Source: Fuerstiella sp.
GTDB taxonomy: Bacteria > Planctomycetota > Planctomycetia > Planctomycetales > Planctomycetaceae
Direction: 5' to 3'
Length of the DNA stretch: 57,555 bases
NCBI GenBank assembly: GCA_029247265.1
Contig: JAQWLN010000260.1
Location: 1 to 57,555 of the forward strand
Shown one piece after another: positions 16,562 through 26,124 of this stretch. The position numbers were made by a program, and so were the translations under genes. The notes beneath the pieces were generated by a model. That model saw only the letters and a program-made list of their open reading frames with translations. It searched no databases and was not told the DNA's origin. The stretch's first letter is position 1, and the number at the start of each line of letters is the position of its first letter.

Positions 16562-19500
16562 ATGAACAGATTCTGTTTCTGTCTAGCCGTGCTCAATTTG
16601 TCGAGCCTCAGCGCAACCGGTGCCGACCCGGATCCGATAATTCAATGGACATTTGAAGACGGAGTTCCCGGACAGGTCCACGGCGCAGCGACATCAGATT
16701 CGGCAGGTCTGGAAGAGCCTCGTTATCCCGGCTTCTTAAAACAGAATCGGTCGTTAACGCTGGAGGCGCCGTCGTGGTTGCAGATTCCGGACGATACCGC
16801 AGACGGACGATTCGATTTTGACAACGGCGATGCTGTGACGTTTGAAGCATGGGTCCGCGTGACGTCAATGAACGACAACGCCTATATCATCGGCAAAGGG
16901 CGCACCGGGACATCCGGGCCCAAAACGACCAACCAGAACTGGGCGTTTCGTCTTCGAAAAAACAAAGGCCGCGCCTGTGTGAACTTTCTGTTCCACAGCC
17001 GAAAGACCGAAAGCGGTAACGGCGACTGGCACCGCTGGACGTCAAAGACTGGTTTCTCTCCCGGCGGTCGCTGGCACCATGTCGCCGTGAGTTATCAGTT
17101 CGGCGACCCCAAAAGCATTCGCGGATTCATTGACGGTCAAGAGGTCAAGGGAAACTGGGACATGGGGGGCGAAACGACTGAGCCGCCGGTCGTTGACGAT
17201 GATGATGTCTGGATTGGCTCTACGATGGGCGGCAATAAAGGCAATTCCTTTCACGGCTCGATTGACGACCTGCGCATCCACCGCCGCGAAGTTCCGAACG
17301 CTGAACTGGCGAGCCGTTTCAAGTGGGTGCCTCCCGAGTTGAAGCCACCGTCCATTCCATCAGGAAGGGTCGTCGTTCAGCTGTTCGGTTCCATCGACTC
17401 CATCAGCGAGATCCCCCTCGAAACAGACGTTCCGCTGACCGAGTGGATTCAGGACGAACTGGGCTTCATCCGACTGCCGCACAAATACGACACCTGGGGC
17501 ATTCGAGAAGACTGGGGCACTACGCTTCTGGTGCGTGCATGGACTGAGCTCGACCTGACAGCGGGCGATTACAGATTGCTGTCGCGGTCGCGTGGAATGT
17601 CTCGGCTTACGATTGATGGCAAAGCTGTGCTGACCACTGCAGCTCAGCCGAATCGCGGCGGAGCTCATCACGTCGTCGATGAATTGCCCGAGGTACCGTT
17701 TCCCGGCATGCGTCCCCACTGGATGAGCGACAGTGAACAGGTCGTGGCATTCAGCAGCGATGGGAAAAGACACAGCGTAATGTATGAAGTCATTGTCGGC
17801 GGTCCCAGCTATCGTGCCGAGTTCGGTGAAACATGCGTTGCCGTCGCACCACCGAACGGCATGTTTCATATTCTGTCGCAGGTGTCTGAATATCCGCTGA
17901 CGGACGACGGCTGGATGGCCTTTATGGACCATCAGTCTGCTCAGCTGGACGTCCTTGATCGCGACACGCGCCAGACTGCAAACCTGATCCATTCGGGCTA
18001 CTGGGAAAAACGCCACGCCCACGCTCGGCAATCCCTGCTGTCCACAAACGAACAATCTTCCATAGACTCGTTGATCGCCCGACGCGTCCAGGCCCACAAT
18101 CGAAAAGTCGAAACGAAACGACAAACATCAGACACCACGTTCTTTCAGAACCATATCCAGCCGATTTTTGATGCTCATTGCATTCGGTGTCATGGAAAGA
18201 AGGAGCAGGGTGGTCTGCTGATAATCGAACGCCAGCGACTTCTGAGTGGCGGTGAGTCCGGCGAACCGGCTGTAGTCCCAGGCAATCCTGCAGACAGCCA
18301 TCTGCTGCAACTGGTTAGTGCAGCCCAGGACGACTATCGCATGCCGCCCAAAGGTGCCGGCCTGACGAAAGACGAAGTTGGTAAGGTACGACAGTGGATT
18401 GAGGACGGGGCCGGAATGCCGGCAACACAGATTACTCCGATCGCTCTGTCATCCACCATCGACGATTACACTTTTCTGCGACGGGTCTTCATCGACACAG
18501 TTGGAGTCCCCCCCACACTGTCCGAAGCGAACGAGTTTCGGCACGACAATTCAGGACGCCGCCGCGAACAGGTGATTAATCGCCTGCTGAGCGATTCTCG
18601 CTGGGCAGATAACTGGGTGGGTTACTGGCAGGATGCACTGGCCGAAAACCCGAATCTGTTGAAGCCGATGCTGAACAATACGGGACCGTTTCGCTGGTGG
18701 ATTCATGAGGCGTTGACCGACAACAAACCCTTCGATCGTTTCGCGACGGAGCTGATGTTGATGCGTGGCAGCACCTGGGACGGCGGCACGGCTGGATTCT
18801 CACTGGCATCGCAGAACGACGTACCGATGGCGGCGAAGGCTCACGTGATTGGTTCCGCCTTTCTTGGAGTCAATATGAAATGTGCCCGGTGCCATGATGC
18901 CCCGTATCATGCATGGAAACAGGCAGATCTGTTTCAGATGGCGGCCATGCTCGATAGAAAAGTCCTGAAACTACCGGCAACCAGCACCGTACCGGCCGCG
19001 TTCTTCGAAAAACAGGCGCGTCAATCGCTGATCGTAGTGTCACTGAAACCCGGTGAACAGATCTCAGCGCATTTTCCGTTCGAACAACTTGCTCCCCCGA
19101 TTGATAAGGAACTGCTCACACGGCCCGACGATACTCGCGAACAGCTTGCCGCACAGGTCACGGCGTCACGGCGGTTTGCCGAAGTCATCGCCAACAGGCT
19201 GTGGAAGCGTTTCATGGGAGCCGGACTGGTGGATGCTGTCGACGACTGGGAAGGCAGTCCGCCTTCTGATCCCGGTTTGCTGGCAGCATTGGCGGACCTG
19301 TTGATCGCATCGGATTATGACGTCAAGGAATTTTCACGAACCGTCTTCAACAGCGATGCCTATCAACGAACCGCAGTCGATCCACCAACAGACAGCAATC
19401 GCTGTTTTGAGGGACCGTATCGTCGCCGCATGACGGCGGAACAGATCGTCGATTCCGCGTTCCATGCAGTCGGACAGCAAATGAATACTGAACCACTGAC

Positions 19501-20146
19501 GATGGATATCGAAGGAACACTGACGGCCAGCCGTTTTCTGAACTTCGGACGCCCCCAGCGATCGTGGGAATTCACAAGCCTGGCCAACGAACGAGACCGC
19601 CCCAGTCTGGCATTGCCGCGGGCTCAGGCAGTGGCCGATGTGCTGAAGGCGTTTGGCTGGCGAAACTCAAGACCGGAACCCACCGTGGATCGCGAAGAAC
19701 AGCCGAATCTGATTCAACCGGGAGTCCTGGCCAATGGCACGCTTGGAGTCTGGCTCACTCGGCTTTCTGACCAAAGTGGCCTCACTCACCTGATGTTGCA
19801 GCCACAGGGTGTTGATGAGCTCGTCGACAGTCTGTTTCTGCAACTGCTGACCCGCCCGCCGACCACTGAAGAGAGACAGCAGTTCACGGTGCTGCTGTCC
19901 CCCGGTTTCGACGATCGCATCGTACCAATCGAAGATATTGGCACAGCTCCGGAACAGAAACGCTTCCGCTACGTATCGTGGTCCAACCATCTCAATTCTG
20001 AAGCCAATATTATCAAGATGGAATTACAGGAACTTGTTCGTCAGGGACCACCACCAACACGTTACCTGAGTGCTGAATGGAGAGAACGAGCGGAAGACGC
20101 GGTGTGGTCGCTGCTCAACAGTCCGGAAATGATCCTTGTCCCCTGA
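16562..20146 (+). CDS. LamG + planctomycete cytochrome c + DUF1549/DUF1553 protein
   Basis: A 1,194-residue secreted protein. It has a signal peptide, a LamG/concanavalin-like lectin domain at about 60-255 (VTFEAWVRV, DDVWIGSTMGG), a cytochrome c domain (PSCyt1) with heme motif CIRCH at 540-544 and MPPK later, then DUF1549 (FLRRVFIDTVGVPPT, about 640 on) with a second CxxCH at 774-778 (CARCH), and DUF1553 to the end. In planctomycetes these proteins are paired with a downstream DUF1501 protein, as here at 20239 (92-base gap). Their role is not settled; binding or degradation of complex polysaccharide with electron transfer is the usual proposal. The lectin domain supports a carbohydrate target. 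Confidence 0.92.
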   Translation: MNRFCFCLAVLNLSSLSATGADPDPIIQWTFEDGVPGQVHGAATSDSAGLEEPRYPGFLKQNRSLTLEAPSWLQIPDDTADGRFDFDNGDAVTFEAWVRVTSMNDNAYIIGKGRTGTSGPKTTNQNWAFRLRKNKGRACVNFLFHSRKTESGNGDWHRWTSKTGFSPGGRWHHVAVSYQFGDPKSIRGFIDGQEVKGNWDMGGETTEPPVVDDDDVWIGSTMGGNKGNSFHGSIDDLRIHRREVPNAELASRFKWVPPELKPPSIPSGRVVVQLFGSIDSISEIPLETDVPLTEWIQDELGFIRLPHKYDTWGIREDWGTTLLVRAWTELDLTAGDYRLLSRSRGMSRLTIDGKAVLTTAAQPNRGGAHHVVDELPEVPFPGMRPHWMSDSEQVVAFSSDGKRHSVMYEVIVGGPSYRAEFGETCVAVAPPNGMFHILSQVSEYPLTDDGWMAFMDHQSAQLDVLDRDTRQTANLIHSGYWEKRHAHARQSLLSTNEQSSIDSLIARRVQAHNRKVETKRQTSDTTFFQNHIQPIFDAHCIRCHGKKEQGGLLIIERQRLLSGGESGEPAVVPGNPADSHLLQLVSAAQDDYRMPPKGAGLTKDEVGKVRQWIEDGAGMPATQITPIALSSTIDDYTFLRRVFIDTVGVPPTLSEANEFRHDNSGRRREQVINRLLSDSRWADNWVGYWQDALAENPNLLKPMLNNTGPFRWWIHEALTDNKPFDRFATELMLMRGSTWDGGTAGFSLASQNDVPMAAKAHVIGSAFLGVNMKCARCHDAPYHAWKQADLFQMAAMLDRKVLKLPATSTVPAAFFEKQARQSLIVVSLKPGEQISAHFPFEQLAPPIDKELLTRPDDTREQLAAQVTASRRFAEVIANRLWKRFMGAGLVDAVDDWEGSPPSDPGLLAALADLLIASDYDVKEFSRTVFNSDAYQRTAVDPPTDSNRCFEGPYRRRMTAEQIVDSAFHAVGQQMNTEPLTMDIEGTLTASRFLNFGRPQRSWEFTSLANERDRPSLALPRAQAVADVLKAFGWRNSRPEPTVDREEQPNLIQPGVLANGTLGVWLTRLSDQSGLTHLMLQPQGVDELVDSLFLQLLTRPPTTEERQQFTVLLSPGFDDRIVPIEDIGTAPEQKRFRYVSWSNHLNSEANIIKMELQELVRQGPPPTRYLSAEWRERAEDAVWSLLNSPEMILVP

Positions 20147-20238
20147 TAATTCAAGTCCTCGATCCTTAACGCTGGTTCGGGATCGCTTCGCCTGCGATAC
20201 ACAAAAGTGAATCCCGCCCTCGTCAGAACCTCAATGCT

Positions 20239-21531
20239 ATGAAACGACGCGATTTCCTTGCTGAAACGACAGCCGTAGCATCTGCAGCTGTGTTTGCTTC
20301 AAATGCAGCTGCAACGGATGAGTCCAGTACTCAGGCGGTGCCCTTCGGTAAGGTGGAACACTGCGTGATGATCTGGCTGGGCGGAGGCATGGCGCAGATT
20401 GACACATTTGATCCCAAAGCGATGGGAGATGCCAAGGCGAAGAAGGACGGATCGTATTATCCATCCATCGATACGTCGGTCCCTGGTATTCAGGTTTGCG
20501 AACATCTGAAGCACACGGCGCAGGTCATGGATCGAGTGACCGCCCTGCGCACCGTCCATCACAATGTTGTGGACGAACACGCCGCGGCTACAAACCGCAT
20601 GCACACCGGTCGTCCCACAAGCGGCACCGTGCAATATCCTTCACTCGGATCCATCATCGCTCACGAACGCGGTGCGGCCGCTGAAGGTGTGCCCGCCTAT
20701 ATGCTGATCGGGTATCCGAATCTGACGCGCGGACCGGGATTTCTGGGACAGCAGGCTGGCTTCGTGTATATGACAGATCTCGAAACAGGTCCTGCGGGAT
20801 TGGCCCGACCGGCCGACATCGCGACCGCCCGCCAGCGTCGCCGCGAACAAGTCCTGTCTGCCGTGCGAAATGCCGGCCGAGAACGATTTGAAAACGATCG
20901 TCTATTCGCGGAATATGACGCAGCCGTCGGCGAAAGTCTGAAGCTCGCCGGTCCGGAGTTCATGAAGGTCTTTGACCTGTCAACAGAATCTGATGATCTG
21001 CGCAACGATTACGGCGAAGGCTTCGGACAACGTCTGCTGGCATCGCGGCGAATGTGCGAAGCGGGTGTGCGATTCATTGAAGTGTCTCACAACATGAACT
21101 TCCGCAACGGTACCGGCTGGGACACTCACAATGGCGGGCAGTTAAATCAGCACCTGCTGATTCAGGAACTGGACCAGGCACTGGCGGCCATGATTCGGGA
21201 TCTGGAATCCCGCAGCATGCTGGACAAAACACTGATTATTATTAACAGCGAATTCGGCCGCCCGGCGCAATTCGATTCCGGCGGGGGGCGAGGACACCAC
21301 TCCAAATGTTTCTCAATGGTACTGGCCGGCGGTGGCCTGCGCCATTGCGGCGGCTACGGCGTCAGCGACGAACTGGCCATGAAGCCCGTCGAAAACGCCG
21401 TCGGTGTTCCTGACGCCTTTGCAACAATACTTGCAGCCATGCAGATCGATCATGCAAAGAATCTCTTCGACGGAGACCGGCCCGTCCCCATCACCGATCA
21501 GGGCCACCCGATTGCGTCGCTACTGACGTAG
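20239..21531 (+). CDS. DUF1501 protein paired with PSCyt
   Basis: A 430-residue DUF1501 protein with Tat signal MKRRDFLAETT. Family blocks are visible: VMIWLGGGMAQIDTFDPK, VDEHAAATNRMHTGRP, GTGWDTHNGGQLNQH, IIINSEFGRPAQFD and GRGHHSKCFSMVLAGGG. It follows the LamG-PSCyt gene with a 92-base gap and is probably co-transcribed and co-exported with it. A 42-bp paired palindrome lies 58 bases downstream (see repeats) and also occurs downstream of the DUF1501 gene at 44851. Confidence 0.92.
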   Translation: MKRRDFLAETTAVASAAVFASNAAATDESSTQAVPFGKVEHCVMIWLGGGMAQIDTFDPKAMGDAKAKKDGSYYPSIDTSVPGIQVCEHLKHTAQVMDRVTALRTVHHNVVDEHAAATNRMHTGRPTSGTVQYPSLGSIIAHERGAAAEGVPAYMLIGYPNLTRGPGFLGQQAGFVYMTDLETGPAGLARPADIATARQRRREQVLSAVRNAGRERFENDRLFAEYDAAVGESLKLAGPEFMKVFDLSTESDDLRNDYGEGFGQRLLASRRMCEAGVRFIEVSHNMNFRNGTGWDTHNGGQLNQHLLIQELDQALAAMIRDLESRSMLDKTLIIINSEFGRPAQFDSGGGRGHHSKCFSMVLAGGGLRHCGGYGVSDELAMKPVENAVGVPDAFATILAAMQIDHAKNLFDGDRPVPITDQGHPIASLLT

Positions 21532-21588
21532 AGTAATTCTCGAAAACACGTGGCTCTTCCGGGCTGGCGGGAAGCACGCATGGCAAGC

Positions 21589-21630
21589 CGAAAAACGTTT
21601 TTCGCAGCCATGAGTCAGCGTTATACGCTG
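21589..21630 (+). repeat. Paired-palindrome element, copy 1
   Basis: CGAAAAACGTTTTTCG (21589-21604, a perfect palindrome) is followed after 11 bases by CAGCGT-TAT-ACGCTG (21616-21630). The second copy at 46258-46299 has the same two inverted repeats with the same 11-base spacing, and the linker is also alike (CRRCCAYRAGT). Both copies lie 57-58 bases after a DUF1501 stop codon. It may be a transcript-end or mRNA-stability structure, or a small dispersed repeat. Confidence 0.6.
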
Positions 21631-21781
21631 AAGGCGGCCAAACCATCTGGTCCAGCCTCCTCAAACTAAGCCTGACTGCCGAGCCGGTATTCGCTGCAGC
21701 TTGTCGTCAGCTCCTTAGTCGCCAACGGAAACCGGACCAGCTTTCCCCAAGCGCCAACTCGCGCAGGCGGTCGAAGACCGC

Positions 21782-23671
21782 TCAGGCAACCCAGCGCCTT
21801 TGAAACAGAAGCCATTCGATAATCGTCAGCAGCAACGCCGCGATCAACAGGAAGAACCAGACCGGTCGACCTCCGAATCCGGAGGTCAGTAACTCCTGCC
21901 TCGGATTGATGGTCTCCCTGATGCGCAGATCGCTTTCCGTGGGATCGGACAGATTACAGCAAATCTGCAACACCGGTGCCGATACAACTGGCGAGTCTGC
22001 ATCCGGCGTTTGATCCGAATTGATTTCACTGAGTTGCCAGACACCTGTCTGATCCAGTGGTCCGATCATGCAGCGTCCATCGACAACTCGGATGCGCTGT
22101 TGAGATTTGTCAGGGGCCGTTAGCAGCAGCTGGTCGCTCCGTTGCGCAGCGACCTTCTGCAGTTCCGATGGCACCTGCAGATCTCGAGTGTGTCCAGCGG
22201 CCATGGCCTCAATCAGTTCCCCCTTGGCCTCGCCAAACCACGACAGAGCGTTTGTCAGCATGATCGGGAAGGCAGTTCTTAGCGGCAGGTCACCCTGATC
22301 AAGGTTTACAGATAAGACAAGGACGTTGCCATTATCATGAGAAATCTGCAGATACAGCGGGTCACCCGATATGGATTCTACCAGCGTTTTGTGGTCGACT
22401 TTCGGGATTAGCTTCAGGGCTTCCGGCATCAGAATATTGTCCAGTTGAACATGCCTCATCAGGTCACTGGACTTGTCCTGTTTGTCGACCAGAGGTTCGG
22501 CGACAGCACCTGCCACGTCCCAAAAGTCGGTTGCCGCAATTGGCTGCACGACGAACACGTTCCCCGCAGGAAGCTGGGCAGGGATACTTCGGTGCAGCAC
22601 CAGAACACCGCTGGGTGGAAGAGTCTGCGGCACTTCTGTAGTCAGGGTCAGGTCCACAATATCGTTGGCTTCCAGAACGCGCTGAAGAAACCAGTTCCCC
22701 TCGGTAACCAGTGTCACGGGGATTCTCTGACGCTCCGGCAGAATTGCCCGGGCGGTATTATCGGAAGCCAGATCGTCTTCCCACTTGACCTGGGCAGAAA
22801 TGACTCCTCCGCGGACAGACGTTTCTTCGCGGACTTCCGTCCAAATCTCTCCTGGACCTAGTTTCAGTGGAATCACGTCCAGCAGTTCGCCGTCAAGATT
22901 CATATCGAGACTGCACTCGAGGGCCTCATCGCTGAAGTTCCCGACTTCCATCAGCACCTGATACGTGATCGGGTCCAGCAGACTTCGCCTGACCTGAAAC
23001 CGCGTGATGCCGACATTGGCTGACGGCGTTCCAACCTGAGACCACACGATCTCATTCTCAGCTGCGAGTTCGGCAGCACCTTCAAAACAACCGTCGCTGA
23101 CAACGACAACCTCTTCGTTTTTCTGACCAGCCAGCAACCGTCGGCCAATTTCAACCGCCTCCACCACTCGCGTCGGCCCATCCGTTGGTTTGATTTCATC
23201 AAGACGGACCTGCAGCGTTCTCTTATGATTGCTCAGGCCGCACACGACTCGGGGTTGACCACCAGCGACAATCAACGCCATTTCGTCACGAAGCTTCAGC
23301 GCCCGAATCATCTGGTGGATCTGAGATTTTGCGGACGTAAGACGCGTGCTTCCGTTTTCTGACGGGGCCTGCATGCTGGCCGATATATCCAACACGACCA
23401 CCACGCGCCGTTGCTCACGGATATCACTGTCGAAGAATGGATCCGCAACGGCGGCCACAAGCAAAGTTAGAAACAGCAGTTGCAGAAGCAGCGAAGCAAG
23501 GTGACGCAGCTTTCGCCAGATGGATCGCGGTTGTTTTTCATCAAATACCTGTTCCCAGAACATGACCGTCGAGACGGGCATTCGGCGCATGCGAATCTTC
23601 AGAAAATAGAAGATCACGATAGGCACTGCGAGCAGCGCCCAAAGAAATGCTGCGGGGTTCGAAAAGGACAT
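21782..23671 (-). CDS. BatA-like protein with VWA domain
   Basis: A 629-residue inner-membrane protein. The N-terminal BatA region has two helices (about 8-24 and 58-77) flanking the KIRMRRMPVSTVMFWEQ segment. A von Willebrand A domain follows with the metal site DISAS (95-99). The rest is a large beta-rich region, and a C-terminal helix at about 601-621 anchors the end. It starts five bases after the DUF58 gene stops, so the two are co-transcribed, with MoxR upstream. This MoxR-DUF58-BatA set is widespread and linked to envelope stress tolerance and aerotolerance; the precise role is unknown. Confidence 0.88.
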   Translation of the reverse strand: MSFSNPAAFLWALLAVPIVIFYFLKIRMRRMPVSTVMFWEQVFDEKQPRSIWRKLRHLASLLLQLLFLTLLVAAVADPFFDSDIREQRRVVVVLDISASMQAPSENGSTRLTSAKSQIHQMIRALKLRDEMALIVAGGQPRVVCGLSNHKRTLQVRLDEIKPTDGPTRVVEAVEIGRRLLAGQKNEEVVVVSDGCFEGAAELAAENEIVWSQVGTPSANVGITRFQVRRSLLDPITYQVLMEVGNFSDEALECSLDMNLDGELLDVIPLKLGPGEIWTEVREETSVRGGVISAQVKWEDDLASDNTARAILPERQRIPVTLVTEGNWFLQRVLEANDIVDLTLTTEVPQTLPPSGVLVLHRSIPAQLPAGNVFVVQPIAATDFWDVAGAVAEPLVDKQDKSSDLMRHVQLDNILMPEALKLIPKVDHKTLVESISGDPLYLQISHDNGNVLVLSVNLDQGDLPLRTAFPIMLTNALSWFGEAKGELIEAMAAGHTRDLQVPSELQKVAAQRSDQLLLTAPDKSQQRIRVVDGRCMIGPLDQTGVWQLSEINSDQTPDADSPVVSAPVLQICCNLSDPTESDLRIRETINPRQELLTSGFGGRPVWFFLLIAALLLTIIEWLLFQRRWVA

Positions 23672-23676
23672 GTCAG

Positions 23677-24552
23677 CTATTTTGTTCCACTGGCTCGCAT
23701 CATGCCCAGAACGAGTTTATCAAAGGTAACGCCCGTGTCAGTAACTGTGCAGCCAATGCCATAGGCCGAACAATAATCAGTCACCGAACTCAGAAACGTC
23801 TGAAACACATCACGGTAGTTGCGCAGATGGTTTTCTGTGACTGTAATCTTCCGAGAGTCGCCGGTTTCGACGTCCTGTAGTTCAACATCGCCCAGCATTT
23901 TCGGATCCGCCTCGGCTGCGTGATGAAACTGAACGACGTGCGGTTCGTACTTATGATGACGCAGTACATCCAGACCGTTACGATATCCGGCGGGGTCATA
24001 CAGATCACTCAGCACCAGAGCCAGCCCTCGCCGCGGCGCTCGGAGAACGAATTCTTCAGCAAGCTGCGTCATGTTCGTGGCGTCGCCATCAGCGCTGAGT
24101 GATTCAAGAAACTGCATGAGGCTCAGAATGCGGGCCTTGCCCCGTGTCAGAGGGAAGTGATGCAGTACGCCGTTGGCGAAGGCGTAGACAGAAATGCGGT
24201 CCAGATCAGCCAGAGCGATGTACGCCAACGCTGCGGTCACCTGACGTGCAAGATCAAACTTGGCAGGCTCCCCCGTGGACATGCTGCGTGAACAGTCCAG
24301 CAACAGGTAGACGTGAAGGTCTTCTTCTTCCTGAAAACGCTTCAACAGCAATTCGTCGTGCCTCGCATAGAGATTCCAGTCGAGATACCGAAAGTCATCT
24401 CCTGGCGTGTATTGCCGATGATCGGCGAATTCGATGCCGCCTCCCATTTGCTTCGTACGTCGCTGCGCCATCAACTGCCCTCGAAACACCTTGCGCGATA
24501 CGATGGAAAGGTATTCCAGCCTAGTTAAAAAGTAATTATCGAACAGCGGCAT
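23677..24552 (-). CDS. DUF58 domain protein
   Basis: A 291-residue DUF58 protein. The family signature EFADHRQYTPGDDFRYLDWN is present near residues 40-60, followed by a VWA-like part with DCSRSM. The ATG at 24552 (MPLFDNYFLTRLEYLS) begins where family homology begins; 16 upstream codons are open but look unrelated. It lies between moxR (172-base gap) and batA (5-base gap). DUF58 proteins work with MoxR ATPases, which probably remodel or load metal into VWA partners. Confidence 0.88.
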   Translation of the reverse strand: MPLFDNYFLTRLEYLSIVSRKVFRGQLMAQRRTKQMGGGIEFADHRQYTPGDDFRYLDWNLYARHDELLLKRFQEEEDLHVYLLLDCSRSMSTGEPAKFDLARQVTAALAYIALADLDRISVYAFANGVLHHFPLTRGKARILSLMQFLESLSADGDATNMTQLAEEFVLRAPRRGLALVLSDLYDPAGYRNGLDVLRHHKYEPHVVQFHHAAEADPKMLGDVELQDVETGDSRKITVTENHLRNYRDVFQTFLSSVTDYCSAYGIGCTVTDTGVTFDKLVLGMMRASGTK

Positions 24553-24724
24553 GGAAAGGGACCGGGCGAAAAGCGAACAGGCTGAACCGTTACTGGTCAC
24601 TGGAACAATGATTTGTCTGATGTGGCTCCGGACCGCAACTCAAAGATACGTTTGAACGAAATTTGAACGGCGGGCTGGTTCGGAACACAGTGGGGCCGCC
24701 AGAAACAGCGGAATGTTGAATACG

Positions 24725-25738
24725 TTATGCAGCAGCGGACGAATCGCCTGCACATTTGATCAGGTCGGTCACGACATCGTCTGGTGAGACATCTTCTGCC
24801 TGGCCTTCAAAATTAAGAATCATGCGATGCCTCAGCACCGCAGGAGCCGCCGTGTTGATGTCGTCTTTGGCGATATGAAAACGACTGTCCAGAATTGCCA
24901 GAATCTTGGCATAAAGAATGAGCGCCTGAGCACCACGGGGACTGGCTCCAAAGCGGACGTAACGCTTCACCATTTCAGTAGCTACCGGTTGGTCCGGATG
25001 TGTCGCCAGAACCATGTTGATCGCATATCGCTGTACGTCTTCACCTACGGGAATCTGCCGCGCCAGTTCTCGAAGTTCCAGCACGCGTTCTCCTGTGATA
25101 ACGGCCTCCGCGTTCGGCCTTTCGGTTCCCGTAGTTCGGTTCAGAATTGTGGACAGGTCGTCGGAGGTTGGATACCGCACCAGCAGCTTGATGAAGAAGC
25201 GGTCAAGCTGAGCTTCCGGCAGCGGATAGGTCCCTTCCATCTCCAGCGGGTTCTGAGTTGCCAGAACCAGAAACGGTTTTGGCAGTGCGTGTGTCTGTCC
25301 GGCCATCGTGACCGACTGTTCTGCCATGGCTTCCAGCAGAGCCGACTGCGTCTTCGGTGTGGCTCGGTTGATTTCGTCTGTCAGGACAATGTTGGCAAAA
25401 ACGGGGCCCTTCTGAAATTCGAACCGGCGCCCCCCCTCTGGAGTTTCCACAACGACGTTGGTTCCGATCAGATCTGCCGGCATCAGGTCAGGCGTGAATT
25501 GCACTCGAGAAAACTCCAGGTGCAGGGCATCTGCCAGCGTTCGTACCAGTATCGTTTTGCCAAGCCCCGGAACACCTTCCAGCAACACATGTCCGCCGGC
25601 AATTAATGCCGCCAGCGTGCCATCCACGATATCCTGCTGGCCGACAATCACCCGGCCTACCTCATCGCGGAGTTTTTGAAAATCTTCGCGAAAGCCATTC
25701 AGTTGTTCGCGAATTTGCTCAGATTCCGACATTTCCAT
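24725..25738 (-). CDS. MoxR family AAA+ ATPase
   Basis: A 337-residue AAA+ ATPase with Walker A GVPGLGKT (55-62), Walker B IVLTDEINRA, and the MoxR regions LIGTNVVVETPEGG and ATQNPLEMEGTYPLPEAQLDRF, with the AAA lid domain at the end. MoxR proteins act as chaperones for VWA-domain partners, which here are encoded next in the operon. The gene opens the minus-strand operon moxR-DUF58-batA and is divergent from the giant TPR gene. Confidence 0.93.
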   Translation of the reverse strand: MEMSESEQIREQLNGFREDFQKLRDEVGRVIVGQQDIVDGTLAALIAGGHVLLEGVPGLGKTILVRTLADALHLEFSRVQFTPDLMPADLIGTNVVVETPEGGRRFEFQKGPVFANIVLTDEINRATPKTQSALLEAMAEQSVTMAGQTHALPKPFLVLATQNPLEMEGTYPLPEAQLDRFFIKLLVRYPTSDDLSTILNRTTGTERPNAEAVITGERVLELRELARQIPVGEDVQRYAINMVLATHPDQPVATEMVKRYVRFGASPRGAQALILYAKILAILDSRFHIAKDDINTAAPAVLRHRMILNFEGQAEDVSPDDVVTDLIKCAGDSSAAA

Positions 25739-26124
25739 TCCCTGTACGGTTCAGCGCAAGCGGTCCTCATACATTGTAGTTGCCGCCAACGACTCATTGG
25801 TAGTTGCCTGGGAATCCTAGACGCAGAAGACAATGTATTACAGTGTTTGTCGCTCCTATTCGGCTGATCTGCGGATTCCCTATTTAACTGGCGGCTACAA
25901 GTGTTGCAGTCGGGCATGACAGTACACTCACGCTGCCGCAAGGAACGTCTCCACCGTACAACATCGTTACAAAACAACTCCTGCAGCAGGGCATAGCGTC
26001 TGTTTCGAAGACCGTCCTGTGATATAATTGGCCATATTCCAAAACACAGCACGAAGACGAATGCAGCACCGCATGCCACAGCAGGGCATCGAGTAAAAAC
26101 CGTCACTACGTGATTGACACCGTC
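25739..26124. other. Divergent intergenic region
   Basis: About 385 bases between moxR (minus) and the giant TPR gene (plus). Apart from the extended -10 promoter at 26020-26028 nothing specific was recognised. Shared regulation of the two transcripts is possible. Confidence 0.4.
26020..26028 (+). promoter_or_regulatory. Extended -10 promoter of the giant TPR gene
   Basis: TGATATAAT contains a perfect TATAAT (26023-26028) with the TGn extension, about 95 bases ahead of the ATG at 26125. The -35 region is poor, as is usual for extended -10 promoters. Confidence 0.5.
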
